Below, one piece after another: positions 32,002 through 41,307 of a stretch of DNA of 64,000 bases (positions are counted from its first letter, which is position 1; each line of letters starts with the position of its first letter). Position numbers and translations under genes: made by a program. Below the pieces are notes generated by a model. It was not told the DNA's origin and did no database searches. It was given only the letters and a program-made list of their open reading frames with translations. The DNA is from Podospora comata (taxonomy: Eukaryota > Ascomycota > Sordariomycetes > Sordariales > Podosporaceae), in contig CP071494.1 in assembly GCA_017354895.1 (NCBI GenBank), forward strand, positions 806,001 through 870,000. Direction: 5' to 3'.

Positions 32002-33228
32002 ATGTTCCTCCTCCGCCGACCACCTCGGTTCAGACCATCCCGCATCTTCAGCCATGTCCCCCACCAAAAGCCAACACCCAGATCACCACCACCACCACCA
32101 CCACCACCATCATCACCACAATTCCTCCGCTCCTATCCCCAACCAAGATGGCACTCCACCAAACCCCCTCCCCCAGAAGAAGAGGAAATCCACCAGCGCA
32201 TCATCCCCCACAAGCGCAACCCCTACAACCCCTCCAACAACCGCAACCCCTACTCCTACCGAACCTACAACAACGACCACTACATCCGCCTCCAAGCCGC
32301 CGAGCCCCTCCGCGGCCCATCAAAGATCACAACCACAGCCGTAATAGCCATCGCCACAACCGCCGGCCTCCTCTTTTACTTTGCGAACCTCGAAAAGGTG
32401 CCCGTGTCCAACCGCACCCGGTTCAACGTCTACGGACCAGACTCCTCCACCCTAAAGTCAGTAGCCGAGATGAGCTACAAGAGGTTGTTGATCGAACTGC
32501 AAGATCAAGGAGCGAGGATACTACCCGAGTGGGATCCACGGACTGTGAGAGTGAGGAGGGTGATGCAGAGACTCATTCCCTTTAGCGGAATGGGCGCGAA
32601 TCAAGACTGGGAAATCTTCGTCATCGACGCCCCAAACCAAGCCAATGCTTTTGTCCTGCCCGGCGGAAAAGTCTTTGTGTTCAGCGGCATCATGAACCTC
32701 GCCCGAGGCGACAGCGCCCTCGCCACCGTTCTAAGCCACGAGATAGCCCACAATGTCGCTGGGCATTTTGGCGAGAGACTGTCGCAGGACATTGGGAAGA
32801 ATATCCTTTTGTTCAGTCTCATGCTGCTTGGGGGGGTGATTGGGATTGGGCCGTTGATTGCGGGGTGGTTTGGGACGAGCGTGATTGATATCACTTTTGG
32901 GAACCCGATGAGCAGACTTCAGGAGACGGAGGCGGATTATATTGGGTTGATGATGATGAGTGAGGCGTGTTTTGACCCGAGGGATGCGGTGGGGTTTTGG
33001 GGGCGGATGGAGATGGTGGGACAGAGGGAGGTTGCGAGGGGAGGGGTGGATGTACCGGAGTGGGCGAGCACGCATCCGAGCAATGCTAATCGGATAAAGA
33101 AGATACAGGAGTGGCTGCCCGAGGCGATGAGGAAGAGGGAGGATAGTGATTGTAGTACTACGGGGTCGACGGCGGATGCGTTCAGGCGGGCGTTGGAGAC
33201 GGGGGGGTTTATCATTATGGGGTGGTGA
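32002..33228 (+). CDS. OMA1: Mitochondrial inner-membrane metalloendopeptidase OMA1 (M48)
   Basis: This is a single exon of 408 residues. The N-terminus (MFLLRRPPRFRPSRIFSHVP) is Arg-rich without acids, a mitochondrial targeting sequence, then Pro/His/Asn-rich. A membrane segment TTTAVIAIATTAGLLFYFA (about 110-129) precedes the protease domain. The zinc motif HEIAH is at residues 246-250 and the third ligand lies in ETEADYIG (308-315). NAFVLPGGKVFVFSGI and THPSNANRIKKI are typical of OMA1/M48. OMA1 is a stress-activated peptidase that cleaves inner-membrane proteins and works beside the m-AAA protease. All catalytic residues are present. It lies next to MIC12 and bL17m. Confidence 0.95.
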   Translation: MFLLRRPPRFRPSRIFSHVPHQKPTPRSPPPPPPPPSSPQFLRSYPQPRWHSTKPPPPEEEEIHQRIIPHKRNPYNPSNNRNPYSYRTYNNDHYIRLQAAEPLRGPSKITTTAVIAIATTAGLLFYFANLEKVPVSNRTRFNVYGPDSSTLKSVAEMSYKRLLIELQDQGARILPEWDPRTVRVRRVMQRLIPFSGMGANQDWEIFVIDAPNQANAFVLPGGKVFVFSGIMNLARGDSALATVLSHEIAHNVAGHFGERLSQDIGKNILLFSLMLLGGVIGIGPLIAGWFGTSVIDITFGNPMSRLQETEADYIGLMMMSEACFDPRDAVGFWGRMEMVGQREVARGGVDVPEWASTHPSNANRIKKIQEWLPEAMRKREDSDCSTTGSTADAFRRALETGGFIIMGW

Positions 33229-33887
33229 GGGGGAGCGGTGTGTAGGAGGGAAAAGCGCCGTTCCAAGGGACAGGATTGTGATTTTCTAGCGTGGAGTTGG
33301 GGACATTTTGTTTTGCCACCCGTGAGGGTATGTAACATGAAGGGCAGTGTATGAGAGAGGGATGTAAAGTAGTTGCTGGGCTGTCTACACCACTTGATCA
33401 ATTTACAGAGGGAATAAATCATCCAAGGGCCGTCAACCATGGTTGCCATTGATCCGAGCCCAAACAAAGTCTTGGATACTAAAATCAAATATCGGATAGG
33501 CGAACTGTCAAGCTCAGACTATGTATCATCTACAAGCACTGCAAGCCCGGATAGTGGATAGTTGAAGCTGAGATCTTATATTGGGAGTGGCATCATGGTG
33601 TTGCTTCAAGATATGTGACAAATCACTCTTTTAGAAATCTCTTGCCCGTGTGACTCTTGTAATCATGAATCTATAGATATCACCGGCCACACCCTCTCTT
33701 ACAAGCCTTTACCCACAACAAAACCACCAAACAAGATGAATCAAACATCTCCACTTCGAAGGAACAACATCGCCCCTTTTCTCTATCATATCCATACCTA
33801 TACAAATACTAAACACAGTGGTATCACTCCCCATTCCACTCCCCATTCCACTCCCCTTCCATTCCCTCTCCCCTTATCAACCTCCCC
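33229..33887. other. Convergent intergenic region OMA1 / MIC12
   Basis: Two 3' flanks meet here. A short tandem ACTCCCCATTCC-like repeat occurs at ~33826-33850. No gene is seen. Confidence 0.55.
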
Positions 33888-34679
33888 TCAGATCAGCGCC
33901 AACCCCCCAAAATCCCTCTCATCAATCGGCTTATACCTCTCCGCCAAAACCTCCTCCACACTCCTCTCCAACCGCCTCTCCCTCTTCGCCTGGTCAAACC
34001 TCTCCGCCAGCGCCCTCTCAATCTCACTCACACCCTCCAACTTAGCCTCAAGCTTCCCCTCCAGCTTCTCCTCCGCCAAGTAAACCTTTGCCTTTGCCTT
34101 TCCATAAACCTCCTTCCCCTTCTCCACCGTCCTCTCAACAACCTCCCCAATCTTTTTTTCTGCTCTAAAAAGTCCCTTCTCAGCCGTCTGCCATCCTTCT
34201 CTGCTTGCGTCTGCTACTCGCTCCTTGATGGCGGGGGCATTATGCGCCAGGTCGACGACGGCGGAGGAGGCGGTTGATTCGATAGCGGGGGAGTGGGACT
34301 GGGCCCAGTTTACTGCGGCGATGACCTCTGAGTTCCAGCGGGACTTTGCTTCTTCTAGGAAGGAGGTGGTGGTGGAGGCGAGGGTTTGGCGGGGGATGTA
34401 GGTGTGTGTGCCGTCGGTGGTGATGTAGGATGATTTGCGGGGGGGGAGGGTGGAAGAAGACAGGGGGTTGAGGGTGTCGAGGGTGTGGGATTGGGAGCGG
34501 AGGAGGGTGGATTGGACTTCGCGGTTGCGGCGGTGGGTGTGGAGGGCTAGGTAGGTTAGGGAGAGGGTGAGGGTTAGGCCTCCGGTCTGTTTGTTGTGTG
34601 ACTGGTTAGAAATGAATGGGAAGGGTAAAAAGGGGGAAGGGGGAAAGGGGGAACATGCGAAGCCGGCTATGAAGCCCAT
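33888..34679 (-). CDS. MICOS complex subunit MIC12-like (AIM5)
   Basis: Exons in coding order are 34679-34659 (seven codons) and 34586-33888. The intron 34658-34587 (72 nt) begins GCATGT and ends ACAAACAG, so it is of the GC-AG class, with TTTCTAACC as branch site. Splicing gives MGFIAGF-TGGLTLTLSLTYLALHTHRRNRE, the expected N-terminal membrane anchor with a GG motif. Reading through the intron would insert a Pro/Phe-rich stretch inside the anchor. The 239-residue product continues with helices such as FLEEAKSRWNSEVIAAVNWAQ and a coiled C-terminal half rich in Lys/Glu (KAKAKVYLAEEKLEGKLEAK). MIC12 helps hold MIC60 and MIC10 parts of MICOS at crista junctions. The identification rests on length, the anchor and the RWN..V..A..W pattern. 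Confidence 0.8.
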   Translation of the reverse strand: MGFIAGFACSPFPPSPFLPFPFISNQSHNKQTGGLTLTLSLTYLALHTHRRNREVQSTLLRSQSHTLDTLNPLSSSTLPPRKSSYITTDGTHTYIPRQTLASTTTSFLEEAKSRWNSEVIAAVNWAQSHSPAIESTASSAVVDLAHNAPAIKERVADASREGWQTAEKGLFRAEKKIGEVVERTVEKGKEVYGKAKAKVYLAEEKLEGKLEAKLEGVSEIERALAERFDQAKRERRLERSVEEVLAERYKPIDERDFGGLALI

Positions 34680-35235
34680 TTTGGTGTCTGTCGGTGGTGG
34701 TGATGATGGTATGAACCCTGAAGGTGCGCGATTAGGGGAGGAGCGCGCAAAGGCGCAACGCGGTGACCCGGCGGTCGGAGGTTATGCGATGCTCAAAGGC
34801 AGGAAGGAATGGAAAGCTGCAGTTAATTGACCCTTCCCCAACTGAAGCGCATGTTGCTCAGATAACCGTTGGAAGCAACAAGTCCACGAAGTGACGTAGA
34901 GAGATGGGCTTGTGAACAACAGCAAACAGGGACCCAAGGGGCACCCGGGCTTGGCACTCATCCCGACACCGTTGGCCCCCACTTGTAGCTTTGCGCTCCC
35001 GGCCGGCAAAAGAGACGGCCGGCGCTGATAAGATCAAAAATTCATAGGTACCGTACCGGAGCGCAAAGACACACACAACACACCAGTTGCCCATCCCGCC
35101 GAGGCGCATCCGAACCCCCCCACCACCCCGGCGCACCCATTGACAACGACGACGACGACAACTTTGATACCCCAGCCTTCCCAACCCAACCTCCCCACCT
35201 CTAACCTACCTACCCCCCCAAAACAAACCTTCAAA
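34680..35235. promoter_or_regulatory. Divergent promoter between MIC12 and bL17m
   Basis: These 556 bases serve two mitochondrial-protein genes transcribed away from each other. The sequence just before the bL17m ATG is C/A-rich. No other gene is seen. Confidence 0.6.
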
Positions 35236-35868
35236 ATGGCCGGCGGCCACGTCAAATACCGCCACCTCTCCCGCACCTCCTCCCACCGTCAAGCCCTCCT
35301 CCGCAACCTCGTCACCGAGCTCGTCCGCCAGGAGTCAATCCACACAACATGGCCCAAAGCCAAAGAAGCCCAGCGCCTCGCCGAGAGGCTCATCACCTAT
35401 GCCAAAAAGAACAACGAAACCAGCAGGAGACAAGCCCAAGGCATCCTCTTTGTACGTCCCTTCCCCCTCCTCCCCTTCCCCACCGCCCCCTCTAACCAGC
35501 AAATATAGACCCCCGACGAACTAATGCCCAAACTCTTCGGCCCCATCCGCGAGCGCTACCTCAACCGCCCCGGCGGCTACACCCGCGTCCTCCGCACCAT
35601 GCCCAAAAACAAGTTCGACCAGGGCGACTCCGCCATCCTCGAGCTAGTTGACGGGCCAAAGGACATGAGATTTGCCATCACCGCCGCCGCTGTGGCAAGA
35701 GACAGGAAATTGGGGACGGGACACACGGACATCACGATTAAGAATATCCAAAAGGTCACGCAGTTTAGGCCTGAGGGGAGGGATCAGTTTGAGGAGATGG
35801 TTGAAAAGGTTGCCGGGTTGCAGCTGAACATGAATGAGCTCAAGGACAAGGCGGTCAAGAAAGAGTAG
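35236..35868 (+). CDS. Mitochondrial large-subunit ribosomal protein bL17m
   Basis: Exon 1 is 35236-35451, intron 35452-35508 (GTACGT...ATATAG, 57 nt, TCTAACC branch site) and exon 2 35509-35868, giving 191 residues. ATG 35236 starts MAGGHVKYRHLSRTSSHRQA, the strongly conserved L17 start. LLRNLVTELVRQESIHTTWPKA and EAQRLAERLITYAKK follow, then after the splice KLFGPIRERYLNRPGGYTRV, all family hallmarks. A C-terminal extension of about 70 residues is typical of the fungal mitochondrial form (yeast MRPL8 type). The protein lies near the polypeptide exit tunnel of the mitoribosome. It shares a divergent promoter region with MIC12. Confidence 0.95.
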
Positions 35869-36095
35869 ATCAGATAAGATGGGTGTGTTTTGTATAATAT
35901 GGGGGTGGGAAGGTGGTGGTGGGAAAAATGCGCGCAAACAATTCTTCACAAGTGTAATTTTACAAAACAGCTAGAACAAAAAGGTATGGGAGGGCTGAAA
36001 ACCACCGGAAGGTGGGGGGCAAGAAACATAAAGAACGAGCAAAAAACGATTAAAAACAAGATTGAATCTTCTCTATACGCATCCGGGTGAAGAGA

Positions 36096-38441
36096 CTATA
36101 CAAAATCAAAAGTGTCCCCCTGCTCCTTGATCATCTTTCCTACCCTCGAAGTCCCCACAATCCTCTCCAGCTTCATCAAGTCATACTTGCTAAACATCAC
36201 CCTGACCACTCCCTGTCCGTGCTCCACCATCAAGCTCTGCTCGCTCTTCTGGAGGTAGCCACCCGCAATCTCTCGGTAGAAAAGCGGGTTGTCCGGTAAC
36301 GAGTACATAATCACCCTCTTGACACCCTTGATCTGATACCGTCTAAAGTGGTGGGCTCGCTCGGTGTACAGCAGCACCTTGTGCCTTCCCGTCAGGAAAT
36401 GAGACCTCGCCCTGGAAGCCTCGGGAATGTCCGCGTATTCGGATATGGTACCAAAGGTGACAGCCTCCACGATGGGGTTGTTGGCGAAGAAGTTTCTGAC
36501 CCGGACAAAGTCGAGATAGGAAGGGATGAAGATGAGGGTGCCGTTGGCGTCTTTGGCATTGCGCTTGGTGAGAAGAGGCACGATGGCCTTGGTGAAGTAG
36601 TTGAAACGGGCGTCTGGGTCGGCGGCGACGGTGGGGGCGTCGAAGCGGCTGAATGTTTGGCGAGCCTTGACAGGGAGATATTGGATTGTGCCGGGGCATT
36701 CTTGTTGGAGACGGACTTTGCCGGCCCAGTTGTGACAGTGGGCACGCATGAGCTCGGCCAGTTCGGGGGTGTTGAAGGCTGAGAATACGACAGTCTGGCG
36801 GAAGTACTTGGCCTGGTCGTCGAGGTACCAACTGCGGACACGGCTAAAGTCGCAGCCGTGGGCGTCCTTGGGCTGGATGTTGAGGTGCTCGAAGATAAAC
36901 TCGACGTGCTCCCAGTTCTGCATCAGGAGAGCGTCGGCTTGATCGACAATGACGAGCTCGATCGACGAGAGGAAGTCAAAGTCGACCTTTCTTTCTTCTT
37001 CGGAACCGATGGCCATACGGAGACCCAGAGGACTGGCAAAGATGATGTCCGAGTTGTAGAACTGAGAAAAGTACTTGACAGACTTGCGGGTGAACTTCAT
37101 CCCGAGGCGGAACATGTCGTCGTCGTTGCCTGAGAAGAGGTCCCGGAAATCTTCTGGTTTGTCATCAGAGAACTTGGAAAACTTTTCGATATATCCGTCT
37201 TCAAAACGCTTCCTGTTCTCCTGCTGGTCTGGTTGGCAAACAGAAAGAATGCTGTCGACCATCTTGACACATGACTGCCTAGTTGGGAGTAGCATGAGAA
37301 CTTTGGGACGGGTGAAGCCCTGATCCCTCAGCTCGAGGTCTTCGTTGGCATCGGCTTTGGCGAGTCTGGCGTTGTTCTTGATCACTCGGTCGCGGGTCTT
37401 GTAAAGATGATTGAGAGCATGCAAGGCCGCCAGATTCCGAAGATCCTGTGATGATCCAACTGTTCTGTCGCAGTACAGCATATCCCGATAGTTGAAAAGG
37501 AACGGTGCCACGGTCTTCTCAACAGCGCCAAAGGTTGATCTTTTGGATTCCATAACCTCCTTCAGCCGTTTTTTGAGATGCAGATTCGAAACACTCGTTA
37601 TTGGTGCTGGTAATGGCAACTCCTGTCCGTCCTCTGTCTGTGGATAACTCCAATAGGCCCTGGTGGACTCAAAAGGCTGCCGTTGCATCTTCCATTTTCC
37701 GTTTTGCGCAGCTCGCACTCTTGGCGGTACTGTGTTTTCGTCGGGGTTTGAGATGTGAGTTTCGAATGGGTCGGTCTCGTCCAGATCATCGTCCTCATCA
37801 AAGAGATCTTCGGGTTGGATATCAGCGGGGTCCTCCTCAGCCTCTTCAACTTCGTCAACATCTCTTTGCTCCTCCTGCTCATCGTCTCTCTCATCCTCGT
37901 CGCCAGATTCTGGCGCTGGCGCTGCCTCTGGTTGATTGTCCTCTGCCGGAGCATGGTCAAGCTTTCTCCTCTTTGCCTTTTGCGGGTTAGTCTCAATAAG
38001 TCTCTTCATGAGATTTACATATGGCTGAGCGGACGTGGCATCCTCCTCCTCATCCGAATCCGAATCAACAAGACTCATGACATCAGACTGCTCCTCCTCC
38101 TCCTCTGGAACACCTTCATCTTCACTTTGGGATTCGCTGAATTCTGTCAGTCAGGACCTTTTTGTTTCAACGAGTTGAATGACCTACTCATCATTCGCAA
38201 GTCGTGCGCTGTCGAACTTGGCGCTGCGTGGTTCTGTCGGTGGGCGTGCTCTTCCTCGCCCTCTACCTCTCGTTCCACCTCTTCCTCGGGATGCAAATCC
38301 TCCTCTTGCGCCGCCTCTTGATCCTCCCCGTGAGCCTCCACGCGAGCCTCCACGCGAGCCTCCACGCGAGCCTCCACGCGAGCCTCCACGCGAGCCTCCC
38401 CGAGGTCCTCCTCTAAATCCTGCACCTCCTCTTGGTCCCAT
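36096..38441 (-). CDS. utp25: UTP25, U3 snoRNA-associated SSU processome protein
   Basis: Exons in coding order are 38441-38188 and 38136-36096; the intron 38187-38137 (51 nt) starts GTAGGT and ends ATTCAG. The product has 764 residues. The N-terminus is an RGG-type domain with about seven GGSR units and [16 protein letters not shown], then [15 protein letters not shown] long acidic Glu/Asp region follows (~residues 85-200). The conserved C-terminal half is a degenerate DEAD-box-like fold: [51 protein letters not shown] (DQAD in place of DEAD), [38 protein letters not shown] and [12 protein letters not shown]. Utp25 joins the nucleolar 90S particle in 18S rRNA maturation and is considered enzymatically inactive. 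It is divergent from eIF3f. Confidence 0.93.
38332..38403 (-). repeat. 12-bp minisatellite encoding GGSR units in UTP25
   Basis: Six consecutive near-identical copies of GAGCCTCCACGC (plus strand, starts at 38332, 38344, 38356, 38368, 38380 and 38392) encode repeated Gly-Gly-Ser-Arg on the minus strand. Confidence 0.95.
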
Positions 38442-39062
38442 CTTTGACCTTTGAGTGAATGAGTTTGTGATGCAATTTGACTGCAACAAGTCAATCGATG
38501 GCAGTTTGCCAGAAAAGCTGTATAAATTTATTTTATTTTCAGCCTTGCCGCGCCGGCAACCCAGTAAGCCCCATGCCAAGAGACAAACCAACAGGGGTCG
38601 TTAGAAGTGCCCCACTGAAAGCCGTTCGCAGAGGTCCCGCTGAAAAAAAAAAAAAAAAAAGATGGGCAGCCTCGCGGGTGCTACAGAGTTGAAAGAAAAC
38701 TGCCCAAAAACTGCCCCGCCACTTATCAGCTTATCTTAGCGCGCACAACCACACAGGTCCCGCATCGGCTGCAAAACCAAAAATTCGAGGTCTGACCCCA
38801 GCCCACCGCAGGCTCAGGCTCAGGTTCGTGCCAGTTGAGTTGAAAGAAAGAGAAGGGTCCATTTTTTGCTGGCCAGTGACGAATCTCCTCCCCGACCCGC
38901 TCAGAGGCAGACTTCCCTTGTCTCCTCCCCCCATAATCTACTCCATAGCTGGCCGTCAATTTTCCCTTTGCCTTGCCCCGGGGTCCAACGTCCACTCATT
39001 CCCGATAATCGTCCATCACCACTCCCAAACCACCACCCCGAGACCACCCGAGACCACTCAAC
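38442..39062. promoter_or_regulatory. Divergent promoter between UTP25 and eIF3f
   Basis: These 621 bases separate the two start codons. They contain an A18 tract near 38643-38660. Co-regulation of a ribosome-biogenesis gene with a translation-initiation gene is plausible but inferred. Confidence 0.55.
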
Positions 39063-40296
39063 ATGGCTGTCGACCAGGAGAACTTTGTCCACCTCACCAG
39101 GCCGCTTGCGCCCACCCTCCTGGGCTTCGGTGCCGGTAGCGCCCCGCTTACCGTCAACATCCAGCCCCAAGTATGCCAGCCCCTCCTATCCTACCTACTA
39201 CTCCCGGACCGGCACTCTTCCCCCAATGGCACCTTGATGTCTAGACTGGGTGTCATGCTGTACGATCGCATTCCTGGAAGGCTAACCGTGCCATCTCTAG
39301 TCTGTCTTCTCCATCATCGACCATGCCGTCCGCCGCGATATCAACGGCTCCAACTCGAACCGCGTAATCGGCGCCCTCGTTGGCACCCGCAGCGAAGATG
39401 GAAGCGAGGTCGAGGTCCGCTCTGCTTTCGCCATCCCCCACGTCGAGACCGACGACCAAGTCGAAGTCGATGTCGATTACCAAAAGAACATGCTCGCTTT
39501 GACCCTCAAGGCCGCCCCCCGCGAGCAGCTTCTCGGCTGGTACACCACCTCCCACGAGCTCAACTCCTTCTCGGCCCTTATCCAAAACTTCTTCGCCTCC
39601 CCAGAGACCGGCACCTTCCCCCACCCCGCCGTCCACCTCACCATCTCTTCCGACGCTGGCAGCGCCATCTCCACAAAGACGTACGTCTCCGCTCCTGTGA
39701 CGGTTGTCTCTGAGCGCGCCGCCGATACCTGTCTCTTCATTGAGGTTCCTCACAAGCTGTTGATCGCCGACTCGGACCGCTCTGCCCTGAGCACCGTCTC
39801 CTCGGCCGCCCACACTGAAGCTCGCGCCGCCCCTGTTGTCTCGGATATTGAGAACCTCGCCCAATCGCTCGAGGTTGTCTCTGACCTGTTGGAGCGTGTT
39901 TCCGGATTCGTCGGTGAGGTCCTCGACGAGGAGCGTGACGGCTCCCACGCCCTCGGGCAGTATCTTATGAACGCCTTGTCTCTTGCGCCCAAGGTGTCCA
40001 ACCTCCAGATCGAGAACGACTTCAACAACCACATCCAGGACGTCCTCATGGTCAGCTACCTGGCCAACACGATCCGCACCCAGATCGACCTGTCGCAGCG
40101 TCTTGCCACAGCCACCATTGTTGGATTTGGCGGCGAGGCCGGTGAGAAGAAGGAGGGCGAGGAGGGCGAGAAGAAGGAGGGCCGTGAGGGCGGCGGCGGC
40201 GGTCGCGGAAGGGGAGGGAAGCGTGGTGGTCGTGGCGGTGGCCGTGGTGGAAATCAACAAAGGGAACCGAGGGAGCCCCGGGAGAATGGCGAGTAG
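39063..40296 (+). CDS. Eukaryotic translation initiation factor 3 subunit F
   Basis: Exon 1 is 39063-39170, intron 39171-39300 (GTATGC...CTCTAG, 130 nt) and exon 2 39301-40296, giving 367 residues. The splice joins VNIQPQ to [13 protein letters not shown]. An MPN domain runs from about residue 28 to 165 with [15 protein letters not shown]-like [34 protein letters not shown] and [10 protein letters not shown]. It lacks the JAMM catalytic HxHx7SxxD motif, as expected of eIF3f. The C-terminal half has the helical eIF3f block ([40 protein letters not shown]). A Gly/Arg/Lys-rich tail ([17 protein letters not shown]) closes the protein. The start context CAACATGGC is good. Confidence 0.97.
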
Positions 40297-41307
40297 AAGA
40301 AGAAGAAGAAGAATCTTGAAAAATAGATGATGGTCTTGTTCGGTTTCTTGTGCACTGATATCCTCCTCTTCTTTTGTCTGCTTTTCGACGGAAAAGAAAC
40401 GAAAATGTTGTTTTTCTTGGTTCTCTCAAAAAGCAGGGTTTTTGCGGCGGGATATTGTATGGGGGTCTGTCTACATGGGAAAGAAAGTCATGGCGTTCTT
40501 TTTTATAGGAAAGGGGAAATAAAAACATTTTAAAAAGCGTGATCTGGGGAAGTCTAGCTGATGATGTGAGTAAGAAGGGTCTAATAGGGGGCATGATCGG
40601 CAAGAAGTCATGGCAAAAGTGACTGGTAGGAAAGTGACGGGTAGGAGGTTGTTGTGTGCGGGAAAGTTGGGTAACAATGTCAGACACGGATTTGTGTTCA
40701 AGAGACTGCGCACATCCCTAACCAACAACAAACCCCCTACTACCACATAAACATCAGGTCGATAGTATCTACAGTTCATCTTCCCCAAGAACCACACTTG
40801 ATACATCACGCATGCACAACTAATCAGCAGTTAACAGACCCTGTATCGTCTATCTCACATTTATAAAAACCCTCGCCACGCCCCCAACACGAAGCAAATA
40901 CAACATTATATCGCATTAATTCTATGTTGAGAGAGGCCCCTACTCCTGCTGTAACAATTCCCCTCCCCCCTCCCCCGATTCCATCTTCCCTCCTCCCCTC
41001 TGCAACCCCAACAAGAGAAAGAAAGAGCTAGAGTGGGGATGATGAGAGGAAGATGCCCGCTATCCTTTTGAAAAACACACCCGTTCAATTTTTTCTTCAT
41101 TCAAGGTTGTTAAACACCACCCTTGATAGGAAAAGAGAAAGCACACCCCCTCCCTGTACGCCTAAAACGCCTCGATGCAGTTCACGTCCCGCCACCCACC
41201 CAAGCCAACAAAAACCCCGACTTTTGCGCCTTCATGAACTTTACGTTATCCATTTCGAACCCTCTTACTCGAACGACACACACTTTGTTGATTAGGGATT
41301 CTCATCA
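40297..41307. other. Convergent intergenic region eIF3f / R3H gene
   Basis: 3' flanks of about 1 kb meet here. The first 30 bases after the eIF3f stop are a GAA-rich run. No gene is seen; short frames lack domains. Confidence 0.55.
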
